Counted from the first letter of the stretch, positions 29,787 to 42,634 are shown. The stretch is DNA of 64,000 nucleotides from Amaranthus tricolor (GCF_026212465.1 NC_080056.1:9403179-9467178); one strand, 5' to 3'. The notes: generated by a model from the sequence alone, not told the origin. Translations and numbers: made by a program.

Positions 29787-29805
29787 GTCTAGGTTCAATG
29801 TATCT
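29787..29805 (-). promoter_or_regulatory. UPE-box-like sulfur-deficiency element of LSU-a
   Basis: On the minus strand the sequence reads AGATACATTGAACCTAGAC. The UPE-box described for the tobacco UP9C and Arabidopsis LSU promoters, bound by EIL3/SLIM1-type factors, has the core AGATACATTGAACCTGGA as I recall it. The element sits immediately upstream of the TATA box. An identical 19-mer occurs upstream of LSU-b. Confidence 0.85.
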
Positions 29806-29947
29806 AGGATTTATGTGTTTTTTTTTACTGCAATTGTGAAAAAGTTAAGAAAAAATTGAGTATTGTGGGATTTTACGTCAGGGTGAGAGAAACATCCTGA
29901 TCAGATGAAAAAGTAGTAAAACATCTGCATATGTATACAAGCATTAG

Positions 29948-31761
29948 GGATGGACACGGAGCGGGTTACCAGGAATCGAACAAGTCCCAAACCGCTCGAA
30001 ACCGTCTCAAAACCGAAACCGTTTGCGACAGGTTCCGAACAGGCCTGAACCGCAGAGCCGTGAAATCGCCGGAAAAAAAGTTGCTAGAACCGTGAAACCG
30101 CCGGAAAAAAACTGCTTGAACCGGACCTAAGAACCGCGGGCCGGAACCGGAACCAGTCCGGTGAACCAGCCCAACGGTTCCATGGAACTGGACCGAAAAT
30201 ATAGCCGTTATACTAGCCATTTATAGCCGTTGTAAATTTTCCTATAAATACACATCACTTTCAATCATTTTCATTCATAACTCATCTTTTCTCTTACTCT
30301 CTCTACTTATTCTCTCTACTTAATTACTTAATTACGCAATTATTTTCTTAATTATATAATTAGTCTTTTAATTATTTTTTAATTTAGTTAATTACATAAT
30401 TAGTCTATTAATTAATTAATTATTTTTTAATTCTATTATTATTTCAATATTATCATGTCATCTTTTTTAAAAAAAGCCTCTAAAAAGTTACTAAAGTGGC
30501 AAAATCATTGGGAGGTTCTAGCTCCAAAAGAAAGATCACTTCAACTCCGTCGGTATCAACAACTCCGTTGGTATCAACAACATCTTCGATTAGTAATTAT
30601 AATTATGAACGAAATTATCCAGAGGGTACGACAAAAAATTACACAATTAAGTAGAAGAAGTGGAAAGAGAAATACAAATTGATGAAGAAGAACAAGAAGA
30701 GGAACCAACGACCCCTTCCGGGATACATAGATCTCGACAGTCATCAACAAGATCACATGAAGAACAATTACAACAACAACAACAAAGACAAGCTCGTGAT
30801 AAACGAGTCAATTTCCAAACTATCGGTTAGTTTTATAATTTTATTCTTCAAATTGATTAAATTTTAAATTATTATTTATTTATATATTGTGGTATTTATG
30901 TATGTCTTTATATTTAAATTTAGATGAAGATGAACCAGTAAGACAACCTTTTCCGGCAATGCCACCTCCTAGTGGTAGAGCTGTTTCACATGTGTGGTCG
31001 TATTTTACAAAAGAACCAACCGACAATCCAGATGTTTTCTTATGCACTTGTCAAATTTGTGAAAGTCAAGAAATAAAGCCCTTAGTTGCATATAATTTCA
31101 CCAGAGGTAAATACTTTTTAAGTTTTTTATACATACATTATATATTCATATTTTATAAATCAAGAATGTATTAAAAATTCATTTATTGTGTTTTGTTAAT
31201 ACGCGTTAGGTGGTGGTACGAGATCTTTTAACAAACATTTAGCAAAGAAGCATGGAATTACAAAAGAAACTCATGCAGCAAGCGGCAGCGGGACCACAAG
31301 TGGAAGCCGACAGTGGGACATTCCCAGCACATGTATGCCTTTTAAATATAATTGTAATGATATGATTGATGAATTTTCTAAATATGTAATTTGTGATGAA
31401 TTGCCATTTAACCATGGTGAAAGTAGGGCATACGAGCATTACACTAGAAAAACTTTGCAACCACAATATAGAGCAATCCCTAGGAACACTCTTAAACGAT
31501 GCACAATTGAATTATATGAATCAGTGCGCTATGAATTATTAGAAATGTTTAAATCTTTTAATGGTAGGGTTAGCATAACAACTGATATTTGGTCTACTCC
31601 CCCACATTTAGAACCTTATATGTGTGTAACAGCACATTGGATAGATCAAAATTGGATTATTCAAAAAAGAATAATTGCTTTTGAGACAAAGCTCGAAAGA
31701 CATACGGTTGAAAACATAAAATACAGATTAGTAGAGATATGTTAAGAATGGAACTTATTAG
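29948..31761 (+). pseudogene. hAT (Ac-like, BED zinc finger) transposase, 5' part, split by CACTA insertion
   Basis: The subterminal region (29948-30190) begins TAGGGATGGACACGG and is packed with AACCG/CCGGAACC motifs, as in hAT ends. A TATAAATA lies at 30243-30250. Coding from about 30454 is frame-broken; an EVEREIQIDEEEQEEE stretch lies in a different frame from the ATG. The BED finger has CTCQIC (around 31050) and, after an intron, HLAKKH (about 31230-31255). A long frame (31335-31745) carries the hAT transposase N-core (ITTDIWSTPPHLEPYMCVTA). An in-frame TAA at 31743-31745 precedes the insertion point at 31761. The frame resumes at 42653. It resembles RICESLEEPER/DAYSLEEPER-type proteins but is clearly decayed. 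Confidence 0.85.
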
Positions 31762-31775
31762 CACTAGTGGAAAAA

Positions 31776-32020
31776 ACCTCGTTTGCTGCGGTTTTTTTGC
31801 CATTATTTGCTGCGGTTTTGGCCCCCAGCAATAGTGATAGCAGCAAATGTCCTACTTTAAATGCTGCGGTTCAAAACCGCAGCAAATAAGGGCATTATTT
31901 GCTGCGGTCATAGGCTAAAACCGCAGCAAATAATGGGTGCTATTTGCTGCGGTCAGGGTGAAAAACCGCAGCAATTAGTGTGGCATTATTTGCTGCGGTC
32001 AGGCCTAAAACCGCAGCAAT
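31776..32020. repeat. Left subterminal motif array of the CACTA element
   Basis: About ten copies of TTTGCTGCGGT or its inverse ACCGCAGCAAA, mostly arranged as inverted pairs separated by a few to about 12 bases. In En/Spm, such subterminal repeats are the binding sites of the TNPA-type protein. Confidence 0.9.
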
Positions 32021-32256
32021 AAGTCTCTTTTTTTTTTTTTTTTTTCTTTTTCTGTTTAATCCTTATAATAATGCAATAATATTACAATGTAATAACAGTG
32101 ATTAATCCAATGATAATCACAGATAATCAACATTAATCTCTTTGTAATAATAAACTCTCGCTCGTATATATATATAATATAATATGTACGTACATATATA
32201 TATATATACATTAAATAAACTATAAAAAATAATCAATATATACTAATTACAATTTA
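32021..32256. other. CACTA 3' untranslated segment
   Basis: AT-rich, with a T run and short TA repeats. It lies between the subterminal array and the stop codon of the Ulp1-type gene, presumably its 3' UTR and terminator region. Confidence 0.5.
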
Positions 32257-35200
32257 TCAAGGACAAATATTAGCAAGATACACGGCAATCTTGTCTTTTG
32301 ATTCGCGCATCTCTTCACTTCTCAAAGCGCGTGTTTCCCTCGGAATGTCGTTTAAAACCTATATTATAATATTAAAATAAAAGCTATTAATATAGAAACA
32401 TTTAGATTTTACCAATAATATATTTAATTAAGAACGTAACAAATACTTACGGCATCTATATTTTCGACTCCAAATTCCTTCACGGAATTTATAATATCGT
32501 CCATAAACTTCAGCGCGTAGTAGCCGTAGTCAACGGAAGAAGGAGGTTGTTGAAAGCACTAAGAGAAAATAGAAGTTAGTGTCAAAAACGGTTAAAAACG
32601 CATAAAATCGCAACTTAACACATAAATTCTAGAATATGACTATGATTTTCAATTCTAACAACTTCTACACAATAATATATACCAAATAGTGTTGTGTGCC
32701 AAGTTTCGTGCAAAACAAACAAAGTTTGAGCTACTTTACGCGCAGAATTGACAAAAACGCTTAAAAACGGATAAAATCGCAACTTAACTTCTAATTTCTA
32801 GCATATGACTATTATTATCAATTCTAACTATTTCAACACAATAATATATGCCAAATAGTGTTGTGTGCCAAGTTTCGTGCATAAGAAACCATGTTTGACC
32901 TACTTTACGCGTGAAATTCACAAAAACGCTTAAAAACGCATAAAATCGCAACTTAACTTCTAATTTCTAGCATATGACTATTATTATCAAGTATAACCAT
33001 TTCAACACAATAATATATGCCAAATAGTGTTGTGTGCCAAGTTTCGTGCATAACAAACCATGTTTGACCTACTTTACGCGCGAAATGGACAAAAACGCTT
33101 AAAAACGCATAAAATCGCAACTTAACTTCTAATTTCTAGCATATGACTATTATTATCAAGTCTAACCATTTCAACACAATAATATATGCCAAATAGTGTT
33201 GTGTGCCAAGTTTCGTGCATAACAAACCATGTTTGACCTACTTTACGCGTGAAATTGACAAATAAAAACGCGAAATTGACAGCATCAAACTAGTGACCAG
33301 ACCACCTTGCACGACAGGTGGAGACCAAACCTATGCATCCAGGACCTAGGCTAAAGTGGAAATGGAATCTTGGTACTTGGATCTAGCTATCAAGGTCCTA
33401 AAACCATTCTAACAATCCCCGTGGACTCCTAGAAGCTGAGCCGAAGGAGGGCTGGTCGACAGTTTGCTAGATCAGAATTATGTTTAAGTGTTTGTGGTTG
33501 TTTCGTGTTCTTTTCATGATCATTTGTAGTTTTTGACTGTGTCATTAATCAAAGCTTACGCACAACATTAATCCTTGCATAACCAAGGCCTTAATCAGCC
33601 CCTGTTTTGCATCAAAACCATGTTTGAGTACTTTACGCGCGAAATTGACAACAACGCTTAAAAACGCATAAAATCGCAACTTAACTTCTAATTTCTAGCA
33701 TATGACTATTATTATCAATTCTAACCATTTCAACACAATAATATATGCCAAATAGTGTTGTGTGCCAATTTTCGTGCATAACAAACCATGTTTGACCTAC
33801 TTTACGCGCGAAATGGACAAAAACGCTTAAAAACGCATAAAATTGCAACTTAACTTCTAATTTCTAGCATATGACTATTATTATCAATTCTAACCATTTC
33901 AACACATTAATATATGCCAAATAGTGTTGTGTGCCAAGTTTCGTGCATAACAAACCATGTTTGACCTACTTTACGCGCGAAATTGACAAATAAAAACGCG
34001 AAATTGACAGCATCAAACTAGTGACCAGACCACCTTGCACGACACGTGGAGACCAAACCTATGCATCCAGGACCTAGGCTAAAGTGGAAATGGAATCTTG
34101 GTACTTGGATCTAGCTATCAAGGTCCTAAAACCATTCTAACAATCCCCGTGGACTCCTAGAAGCTGAGCCGAAGGAGGGCTGGTCGACAGTTTGCTAGAT
34201 CAGAATTATGTTTAAGTGTTTGTGGTTGTTTCGTGTTCTTTTCATGATCATTTGACCAAACCTATACAAAACCCATAAAATCGAATTTGTGTACCTTTCT
34301 TGCTATCCATTTTGGAAATGTGGCTCTGGATGTAGATCCCATTTGTCCACGCACTCTTTTCATTGCGCTGAAACGCATGGGAAAAGTAATACCATTTATA
34401 TATATATATAACACTTAATTAAATCAAATTGGTAAAATAATTAATATTACGTACGCATTCAACAATGCTTTGAATCTTGTGTTGCGAGGTAGGCTGTTAG
34501 GTTTTTGTAATGAGTCGAAGACGTGCACGGTGTTCGTTAAAGGACATATGATCAGAAGTATCCAATGCAAACTACAAACACAAATTTAAAATCAACAAAT
34601 TAGAGATTAGGTGACTTTAAAAATCAAAAGATAAGTTCAATTTCAAAAATAAAACTTACTCTTCCCAATATGGAGCCAGAATGAATGTGTGTTTACATGC
34701 AAGGGAATTAGTCAAAGCAGTCTCAATGTATGCTCTGACGACATCTGGATCATTTCTACATTTACTACCCGAAATCGTCTCCGGACAAAACCATCCAATT
34801 TTTATTGGAGGTTCGCAAGAATTTACCTCCTCGTAAACCGCACTAAACTCACAAATAAGAGAATTTTGTTAGTAATTCGGTCATTAAAACAATTAAACAA
34901 CAATGCCTAACTTGTAAGATAATGAACATCACCTCATGTAGACATGGAAAAGAGCTACGTTCAGCATCTCTCCTCTCAAAAATTGCCCGATGTCACTAGG
35001 ACCAATAATTACATACGGGTCTTCTGAAAAGCAGTATTGCTCCTTCAGCAGGGGCAACATGATTGGGTCCTCCTCACTTATGCGAGATGCACAATAATGC
35101 AGCCATTTGCAATCTTGAGAGAGATCTTTTAGCTCCTCATCAGTCAAAATTGGAGTGCTTGGCATCGACTTTGACCCAGTCGACACCTTTGCTGAGAAAC

Positions 35201-37349
35201 CGACCTCTTTACAAGATCCCTTTGGACTCTTTTGCTATTTCAATTTATAAATAAAAATTAAATTAGTGTGAGCATGCAATTAAAAAATAAAAATAAATAA
35301 GGTACAAATGATTCTTACCGTGTTAGTGAATCGGACCCAAGCATATGGCCATGTGACGAAACTACCTAGGGCGTCTGATAGTTTCTCAAGGCTCCATGCT
35401 GGCATTGGAATTGGGAGTGAGAAATCTTCAAACCCCTTTACAATAGTCTCCACGGCCACACTGATGTGGCCACTTGTAACAGGCACTGAATGCACTGTTT
35501 GGCCCTCTTTATTTGGCTGTGCCATACCATATGCAACCTCAGTTAAGTCGCCATCACTAGCAACACCTAACTGAGGCAGCAAAAGAGAACAAGGAGTCGC
35601 CTCCTGAAAATTGTGTCGTTTAGTATAATAAGCATCATAATAAAATTTTAATTACGCGTTGCAATTTAAATTAATAAGTGCTTATATAATTAAATACTAT
35701 GTACCTGTAGCACTGGCACCGGAGTTGGCTCCGGATTTTGAGCAACGGGGGTATTAGTAAAGAGCTGGGGTGCTACGGGGGTAATGGGCTCGAGTGTTGG
35801 CTCGACCAAAGCGTCAGAATCCCCATGTTGACTTCCCTGATCCTCGACAATCAGGTTTGCCAAGTCCACAATGGGTGCACCCATCTTTTGCAACACGGTG
35901 GCCAACTTCGTGAGAACGTCCTTCGTAATCTCCGCTCGGAGGGTTGCTGCTTCCTCCCGCAGTGCCGTTCGGGATTGAGTAGCAACACACTCTTTGCCGA
36001 ATGCCTTCTGTAACCCCACGCGGACGCCTCCTTTTCCGACTACCCGCCCACTGTGGTCTTTCCCCAAGACCATATGCAATGCGTCAACATTGCCTTTTGG
36101 GGTGAACTCCCCCGTAGCTTCTTTTTCCTTCCAGCCCATCTGTTCAAATAAAAAGTGACATATATAGTAATTAGTATAAGTACATCAAAGCCAAAGAATA
36201 CAAAACAAATGAAGAATATACTTAATAATTTCAAAACTCACCACAGCATCAGCAACCTTCTTCGTTCCCGGATCATTAATGGTAAATTTACCACTTGCAT
36301 CTCGGGAATGAAGCCCGCAATACCAATCACGCACCCGATCTCCAGCAAGAGTATGTACGGATGCGGAGGTAGTCGTAGATGAGGGTGTGGATGAACTTTG
36401 ATTGGGGTATAAACCCGCATCCACCCACTCTTTTCGAACCTCATCGTACGTTTTCTGGCCTAAGCGATGGTAAAACTTCCTTTTGCTTGCAGAATCTGAA
36501 GCTTTACCACGCTTTTCCTAATTAATCAATAGAAATCGAATGTCATGTATTAGTTTAATGACTGAATCAAAAGAAGTAAATTCAAATTGGTAAACTATAA
36601 TATAATATGAAATACTTACAACTTCTATGGGAGTTGTTCTTTTGGCAACAAAGGCCTCCTAATCCCTCTTCGATATGTGACCCCATATTTCGTAGGGCAT
36701 CTTCGAAGGTGCTTGCTCTCCACCTTCGTTTCCCGTTTTGACCTTTTTGGTCGTACGGGCACGGGTCTTCGTAATCCAGCCAGTTACTAGCTTGGATTTG
36801 AAATCTCTGAATCTTTCAGCAACAGCTGAAAGAAACACATTCTTCTTGTCCTCATCGCTCTCGATGTGGAAAAGATTCTACAAAAAAAATTTATATTTGT
36901 TACTGTCAATTAAATTAATTTTAAAATGAAACTAAATGAGTAAAAATAGTAAAGTTGCTTACCACAGTATCATTCCATAGAGAGTTTTTCAAACCCTCTG
37001 GAACCTCGTTTCATGCGTGCAATATGGAAATCTTGCGGATACATAGGCCCACTTGTTTTCCATATTGCCTACGCCATTTTCCGCAGGGTTGACCCAATGC
37101 ATTGTATTCCAAATGCATTGGTTCCGTGACTTTGAGGTTTTTCGTAGGACCTCACCCTTTTCTTTTCTTACTGGTAGTGGGAGCATCCATTGGTGGGGCG
37201 TCTTCAGTCTCAAAATCATTGTCTAGAGGTGGAGCGTCTTCAGCCATACGCTCGAATCTCACAATTTGGTCCTCTTCACTGTCGTAACTACGATGCTCAT
37301 TATCCGAGGTCTCAATCTCGGGGACAATTTCGTCTCTGAATAGATGCAT
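32257..37349 (-). pseudogene. CACTA accessory gene: plant transposase (Ptta/En/Spm) region + Ulp1-like cysteine protease domain, inactivated
   Basis: This multi-exon minus-strand gene starts near MHLFRDEIVPEIETSDNE (37349). Exons include 36963-37349, 36620-36877, about 36240-36520, 35690-36139, 35310-35590, 34929-35230, about 34575-34850, 34455-34570, about 34310-34380, 32455-32560 and 32257-32355. The middle part (FYHRLGQKTYDEVRKEWVDA, MGWKEKEATGEFTPKGN) matches the plant transposase family PF03004. The C-terminal part is a Ulp1/C48 domain: IGWFCPETISG, HW (His codon 34565-34567), FDSL (Asp 34514-34516). The expected D-C-G reads D-Y-G (Tyr codon 32526-32528), so the catalytic Cys is gone. 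Premature stops lie at 37152-37154 (TGA), 37011-37013 (TGA, where Trp is expected) and 36659-36661 (TAG, where Trp is expected). A satellite array occupies a late intron. Confidence 0.85.
32580..34255. repeat. 169-bp satellite and higher-order duplication inside the Ulp1-type gene
   Basis: Units starting ACAAAAACGCTTAAAAACG recur at 32751, 32920 and 33089 (spacing 169 bp), with an older unit from about 32582. After a ~270-bp unrelated segment (about 33257-33530) further units occur at about 33640 and 33808. Then the same ~270-bp segment repeats at 33985-34252, so a ~728-bp higher-order block is duplicated. The segment begins AAATAAAAACGCGAAATTGA and contains CAATCCCCGTGGACTCC; it may be a captured retrotransposon piece. 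A diverged single unit lies at about 37420-37510. Confidence 0.9.
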
Positions 37350-37558
37350 TATATATCAGTACCTGAAAGAGTATGAATAGAAATATATTAGAACATAAGC
37401 TAAGTAATATTAAGAATATGACTATGATTTACAATTCTAATACGTACGTTCAACACAATAATATATAACAAATAAGTGTTCTGTGCAAAGTTTCATGCAA
37501 AACAAACCAAGTGCCAAAAAAACTTTTAAAAGCTTTAAATTCATACCTTGTGAATCAC

Positions 37559-40500
37559 TTAATTCAAATGTATTCCTTCCGTGTGATCTACACGCATATA
37601 ACCAACATCTACATCATCTACATCATCTTGATCCACTGATATTGGATTGATAAAGGGAGGGGAGTCTTCAAAAGCTTCATATTCTTCCTCATCCTCAACA
37701 TCACCTATACCAAGAATGCTTCTTTTTCCCGGTACAACAATAGACCATTTTTTATCAGACGGGTCTACAATTTAGAATACTTGCTTGGCTTGTGTGGCTA
37801 GTATGAATGGCTCCTCACTATCACGCAAACGAGCTAAGTCTACAAGAGTGAATCCACAAGGGTCGTCATTTTTTATGCATCGTCGATTATTATCTACCCA
37901 CTTACATTTGAAAAGACCAATATTGAAAGTAGAGTAGTCAAGCTCCCATATTTCATGTACCCGCCCGTAGTATACCAATTTAGCATCAACCGGCGCTTGA
38001 TCCTTCGCACTCGCGTAAAATGTAGATGACGCCAAAATAGAAACCCCACTATTCTGTAGATACGATGACTTCTTGTCTTGACCCTCAGTCCAAAATGTGA
38101 AGCCATTGACATCGTAACCCTCATATTTGTTGACATCATCACGAGGACCAAAAGCTAACCACTTAACAATTTCGGATACACCCTTGAGTTCTTCGGATAT
38201 TACTCGATTATGAAACCAATTAATAAACGTCTTGTTATGCAACTGCATCAATGCCCTATCCCCTTTAGAAGGATGTTTTGCGCGCAATATATCAAAATGC
38301 TCACTCAAAAAAGGATGAACTTCCGGAATATGATGCAACACATACAAGTGTGCTTGTAGAAGGCTTTCTCGAGGAGGTGTGACCGATTTGGAGCCAATTG
38401 TTCCTTTTCCCTCAAGCCTTCCTTCATGTCTAGAGGTGGGAAGTCCAATAGGCTTTGCCATGGCCAAACACTCGGCTATAAAGTTACTAATCTCATCGCT
38501 CACAGTGCCTTGAATCATACTCCCCTCGGGTTGTGCTGGATTCCTCACCTTGTTTTGTAAAACACCCATGTGTCTTTCAAAAGGATAACACCACCTTAAA
38601 AAAACTGGACCCAAAAGTTTGATCTCACGAACGAGATGGACAATAAGATGAACCATTATGTCAAAGAAAGAAGGTGGAAAATACATCTAAAACTTGCATA
38701 AAGTTACAATCACGTCGAGTTGAAGTGCATCAAGTTTAAAGGGATCAAGAACTTTACTACAAATTGTGTTGAAGAACGAACATAGTTCGGTAATAGCATA
38801 TCTCACATGTTTTGGCAGTATTCCACGGATTGCAATTGGTAAGAACACTTGCATCATTACATGGCAATCGTGAGATTTCATGCTTCCCAACTTCAGCTCA
38901 CCATTTAGGCTAACAAATCTCTTCATGTTGGATGAGTACCCAGACGGAACCTTAATGCCATACAAACACTCACAAAATGTCCGCTTCTCTGCTTTGGACA
39001 ATGTGTAGCAAGCTGGAGGCAAATAAACTTTGTCATTAAGCATCTTCTTCTTATTGTCACCAACTTCATCATCAGCTCTATTGCTTTTCTTACTCACCTT
39101 AACATGTGCCCACAACTCCGGACGAAGACCCTTACATTCAAACCAATCTCGCACGGCCCTAACATCTTTTGTCTTACCCGGAATGTTCATGAGAGTCCCG
39201 AGTATGGCATCGCATACATTTTTCTCTATATGCATAACGTCAAGACAATGCCTAACCTGTAGATCTCTCCAATATGGAAGCTTCCAAAAGATTGATTCTT
39301 TTTTCCATAATCGGCCTTCACCTCCTTGCACTTGCCCGGTTTTACCAAATATAGTCTCAACTCCCTTAACCTGTTCATAAACCTCATAACCGGTCAACGG
39401 TCGACGAGCTACACGGTCCTCAACCTCCCCATTGAACAACTTCTTCTTCTTACGATATTGGTGGTCTCGTGGGAGGAACTTTCGATGGTGCATGAATACG
39501 TGTTTGCACTTAGGAATCCACGTGGATTCTATGTCATCGATACATATCGGGCATGCTTTCTTCCCTTTGTTCTTATACCCCGATAAGTTGCCATATGCCG
39601 GAAAATCATTAACGGTGCATAAAAGCATTGCACGCAAGGTGAACTCCTCATTAGCATATGCATCAAACACTGAAACGCCTTCATCCCACATCTTTCTCAA
39701 ATCCTCAACGAGAGGTGCAAAATACACATCTATGTCATTGCCAGGTTGTTTAGGACCCGAGATAAGAAGCGAAAGCATTATGTACTTACGCTTCATACAC
39801 AACCAAGGTGGCAAATTATAGATCACTAAAAGTACCGGCCAAGTACTATGTTGAGAACTAAGATTGCCGAACGGGTTCATTCCATCCGTACACAGTCCGA
39901 GCCTTAAATTACGAACCTCATCCCCAAAAGTCTTATGCAACCTATCAATACTCTTCCACTCCGGAGAATCAGATCGATGTGTGAGCAAGTGACCTTTCTT
40001 CACCCTATCTGCATGCCACCTCAAATTTAACGCATCTTTCTTTATAGAAAACAAGCGCTTGAATCTAGGTATTATTGGAAGATACCACAATACCTTAGCC
40101 GGGGGCCCTTTAGCATCCCGAGCCCCTTTACGCTTGTAGCGCGATAACCCACACCTAGGACGCTCTTCTAAGTTCTTGTTTTCATTCCGATACAACACAC
40201 AATCATTCGGACCGCATGAATCTTCTGGTACTCTAAGCCGAAAGGACACATGAGATTTTTGGCATAATATGTCGACTTTGGAAGTTCATTTCCCTCAGGA
40301 AGCAACTCACCTAACGCTTCTAATAACATTGTGAAACTAGCGTCACTCCAATTGAACTTTGACTTAATGTTGAAAATTGTCAACACTGCTGTTAGTTTGG
40401 TGAACTTTGTACATCCAGGGTACAAAGGCTTTTGAGAAGCCTCTGTCATCAAGTCAAAAACACGAGGACGTTTTCCTAACTCATCCTCGACTCCCTCCAT

Positions 40501-40926
40501 CATCTCATCAACACGATCCACATCCTCATCGACATTCTCTTCATCTGTCTCATACCCATCAACATGATCTACTACATCCTCATTGACATCGGCCACATTA
40601 TTGACGTCCTCAACAACACTTTTCTCTTTGTAAACTCCCTCCTCACCATGCCAAACCCAAACATGATATTGAGGCCTAAACCCACGTCGAAGTATGTGCT
40701 CCCTAAGGATATCAACACTATCTACCTTTGATACATTGCCACAACTGACACATGGGCAATAAAAACCAACTCCCCCCGTCCTAACTTGATGTTCAACCGC
40801 AATACTACAAAATTCTAATACGCCATCAATAAATTTCGACGATTCAATGCTTCCATACATCCAAGAACGATCGTTTGTCATCCTAATTAGTGTGATTAAT
40901 TGATTCAAAACAAAATTAATACACAA
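37559..40926 (-). pseudogene. CACTA TNPD-type transposase (Transpos_assoc, tnp2, DUF4218, DUF4216), inactivated
   Basis: The probable start is MTNDRSWMYGSI, 15 codons inside the longest frame. The Transpos_assoc domain has the zinc-binding pattern FYCPCVSCGN. An acidic linker follows, then the tnp2 catalytic region (CVLYRNENKNLEERPRCGLS through RDLQVRHCLDVMHIEKNVCD), the DUF4218-like part (LPIAIRGILPKHVRYAITEL ... MYFPPSFFDIMVHLIVHLVR) and a DUF4216-like C-terminus. Three lesions break it. A one-base loss near 40212 (HAVRM where HACPNDC is expected) shifts the frame. There is a TAG at 38687-38689 where Glu is expected and a TAA at 37772-37774 where Tyr is expected. The frame continues downstream to TAA at 37559-37561. 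It probably had about 1,120 residues when intact. Confidence 0.92.
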
Positions 40927-41492
<566 letters not shown>

Positions 41493-41700
41493 ATTTTTTC
41501 ATCAAGATTGGATAAATGATATTTTATATGCAATCCTATCTCTAAAATAAGATGACCATATCATACAGATCATTTAGCCCATATCATACATATCATACAG
41601 ACCATACCTATCTCTAAACGATATTTTCATTTCTTTGTTTTGATCATGATCTACATTAGAACAAAGCAACAAGAACAGAAGGGTTTTGACATTAAATGCA

Positions 41701-41795
41701 ACCAGCAACAAGAACAAAGCAATGCGACCAGCAACAAGAACAAAGCAATGCGACCAGCAACAAGAACAAAGCAATGCGACCAGCAACAAGAACAG
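41701..41795. repeat. 26-bp minisatellite
   Basis: Units beginning ACCAGCAACAAGAACAAAGC start at 41701, 41727 and 41753, with a partial fourth at 41779. They are nearly identical and lie in the presumed 5' leader of the CACTA transposase gene. Confidence 0.95.
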
Positions 41796-42261
41796 TAAGC
41801 AACAATGAGATATTTCAATGCTTATTGAAATTAAAAAGAGAAATACTACCTTAATTCGTGAGTTTTGAAGATGAACAAGCAAATGCCTTTGGTTTCAAAC
41901 GCTTTTGAAGAATGCACACACACGCAGATGAACAAGCAAATGCACGAATGAAACAGCAAGCAAACGTTTGTGAAGATTATGTGTTCGAAGATTATGAAGA
42001 ACAAGTTTGAAGAAACACTCAATCACTCAGTTTTTTCGAGTGTTTTTCAATAATGGTGGGTTTGAAATGATTTTATGTTTTTTAGAAGACGATGAAGATG
42101 AAGAATGAAATGTTGAATGGCGAAAATGGTGCGTTTATTGCTTGAGTCGAGGATTTTCAATGGGTTTTTGAGAAGAGAATGGCGAAATGAAAAGATCAGA
42201 ATGGCGGGCTTTATTTGCTATACTTGTATTTTGAGAAGTTGAAGAAGCGTGCAGTGTACAA

Positions 42262-42634
42262 TGCGGTTTATTGCTGCGGTCACAAGCCAACCGCAGCAAA
42301 TAAGGCTTTCTTTTTTAATTTTTGCTGAATTTGAACGGTTGCTTTACGTTATTTGCTGCGGGCCCTAGCCAACCGCAGCAATTAAGGCTTTTTTTTTTAA
42401 TTTTGATGAAATTTAACGGCTATTTAAGGTTATTTGCTGCGGGCCCTAGCCAACTGCAGCAATAAATGCTTTTTTTTTTTTAATTTTGCTATTTGTTAAC
42501 GGTAGAATGGGGTATTTGCTGCGGTCAATCAACAAAAACCGCAGCAATTAGTAATTTTTTTTTTTTCAAATCTTTTTCCCATTTATTGCTGCTAATATAC
42601 TAAAACCGCAGCAAATGTTGAGCAGCAAATACGT
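42262..42634. repeat. Right subterminal motif array of the CACTA element
   Basis: Five inverted pairs of TTGCTGCGGN / ACCGCAGCAA are separated by T-rich spacers of about 40-50 bp, a more regular layout than at the left end. These are putative binding sites of the element's TNPA-like protein. Confidence 0.9.

Noticed and set aside
29966..30220. 84-codon minus-strand open frame rich in Arg/Phe
   Set aside because: It is made of AACCG/CCGGAACC subterminal motifs of the hAT element.
31335..31745. Intact short host gene
   Set aside because: It is a hAT transposase segment whose frame continues on the far side of the CACTA insertion.
38687..40249. Independent 520-aa gene
   Set aside because: It is the middle part of one CACTA transposase gene separated from the other parts by a frameshift and a stop.
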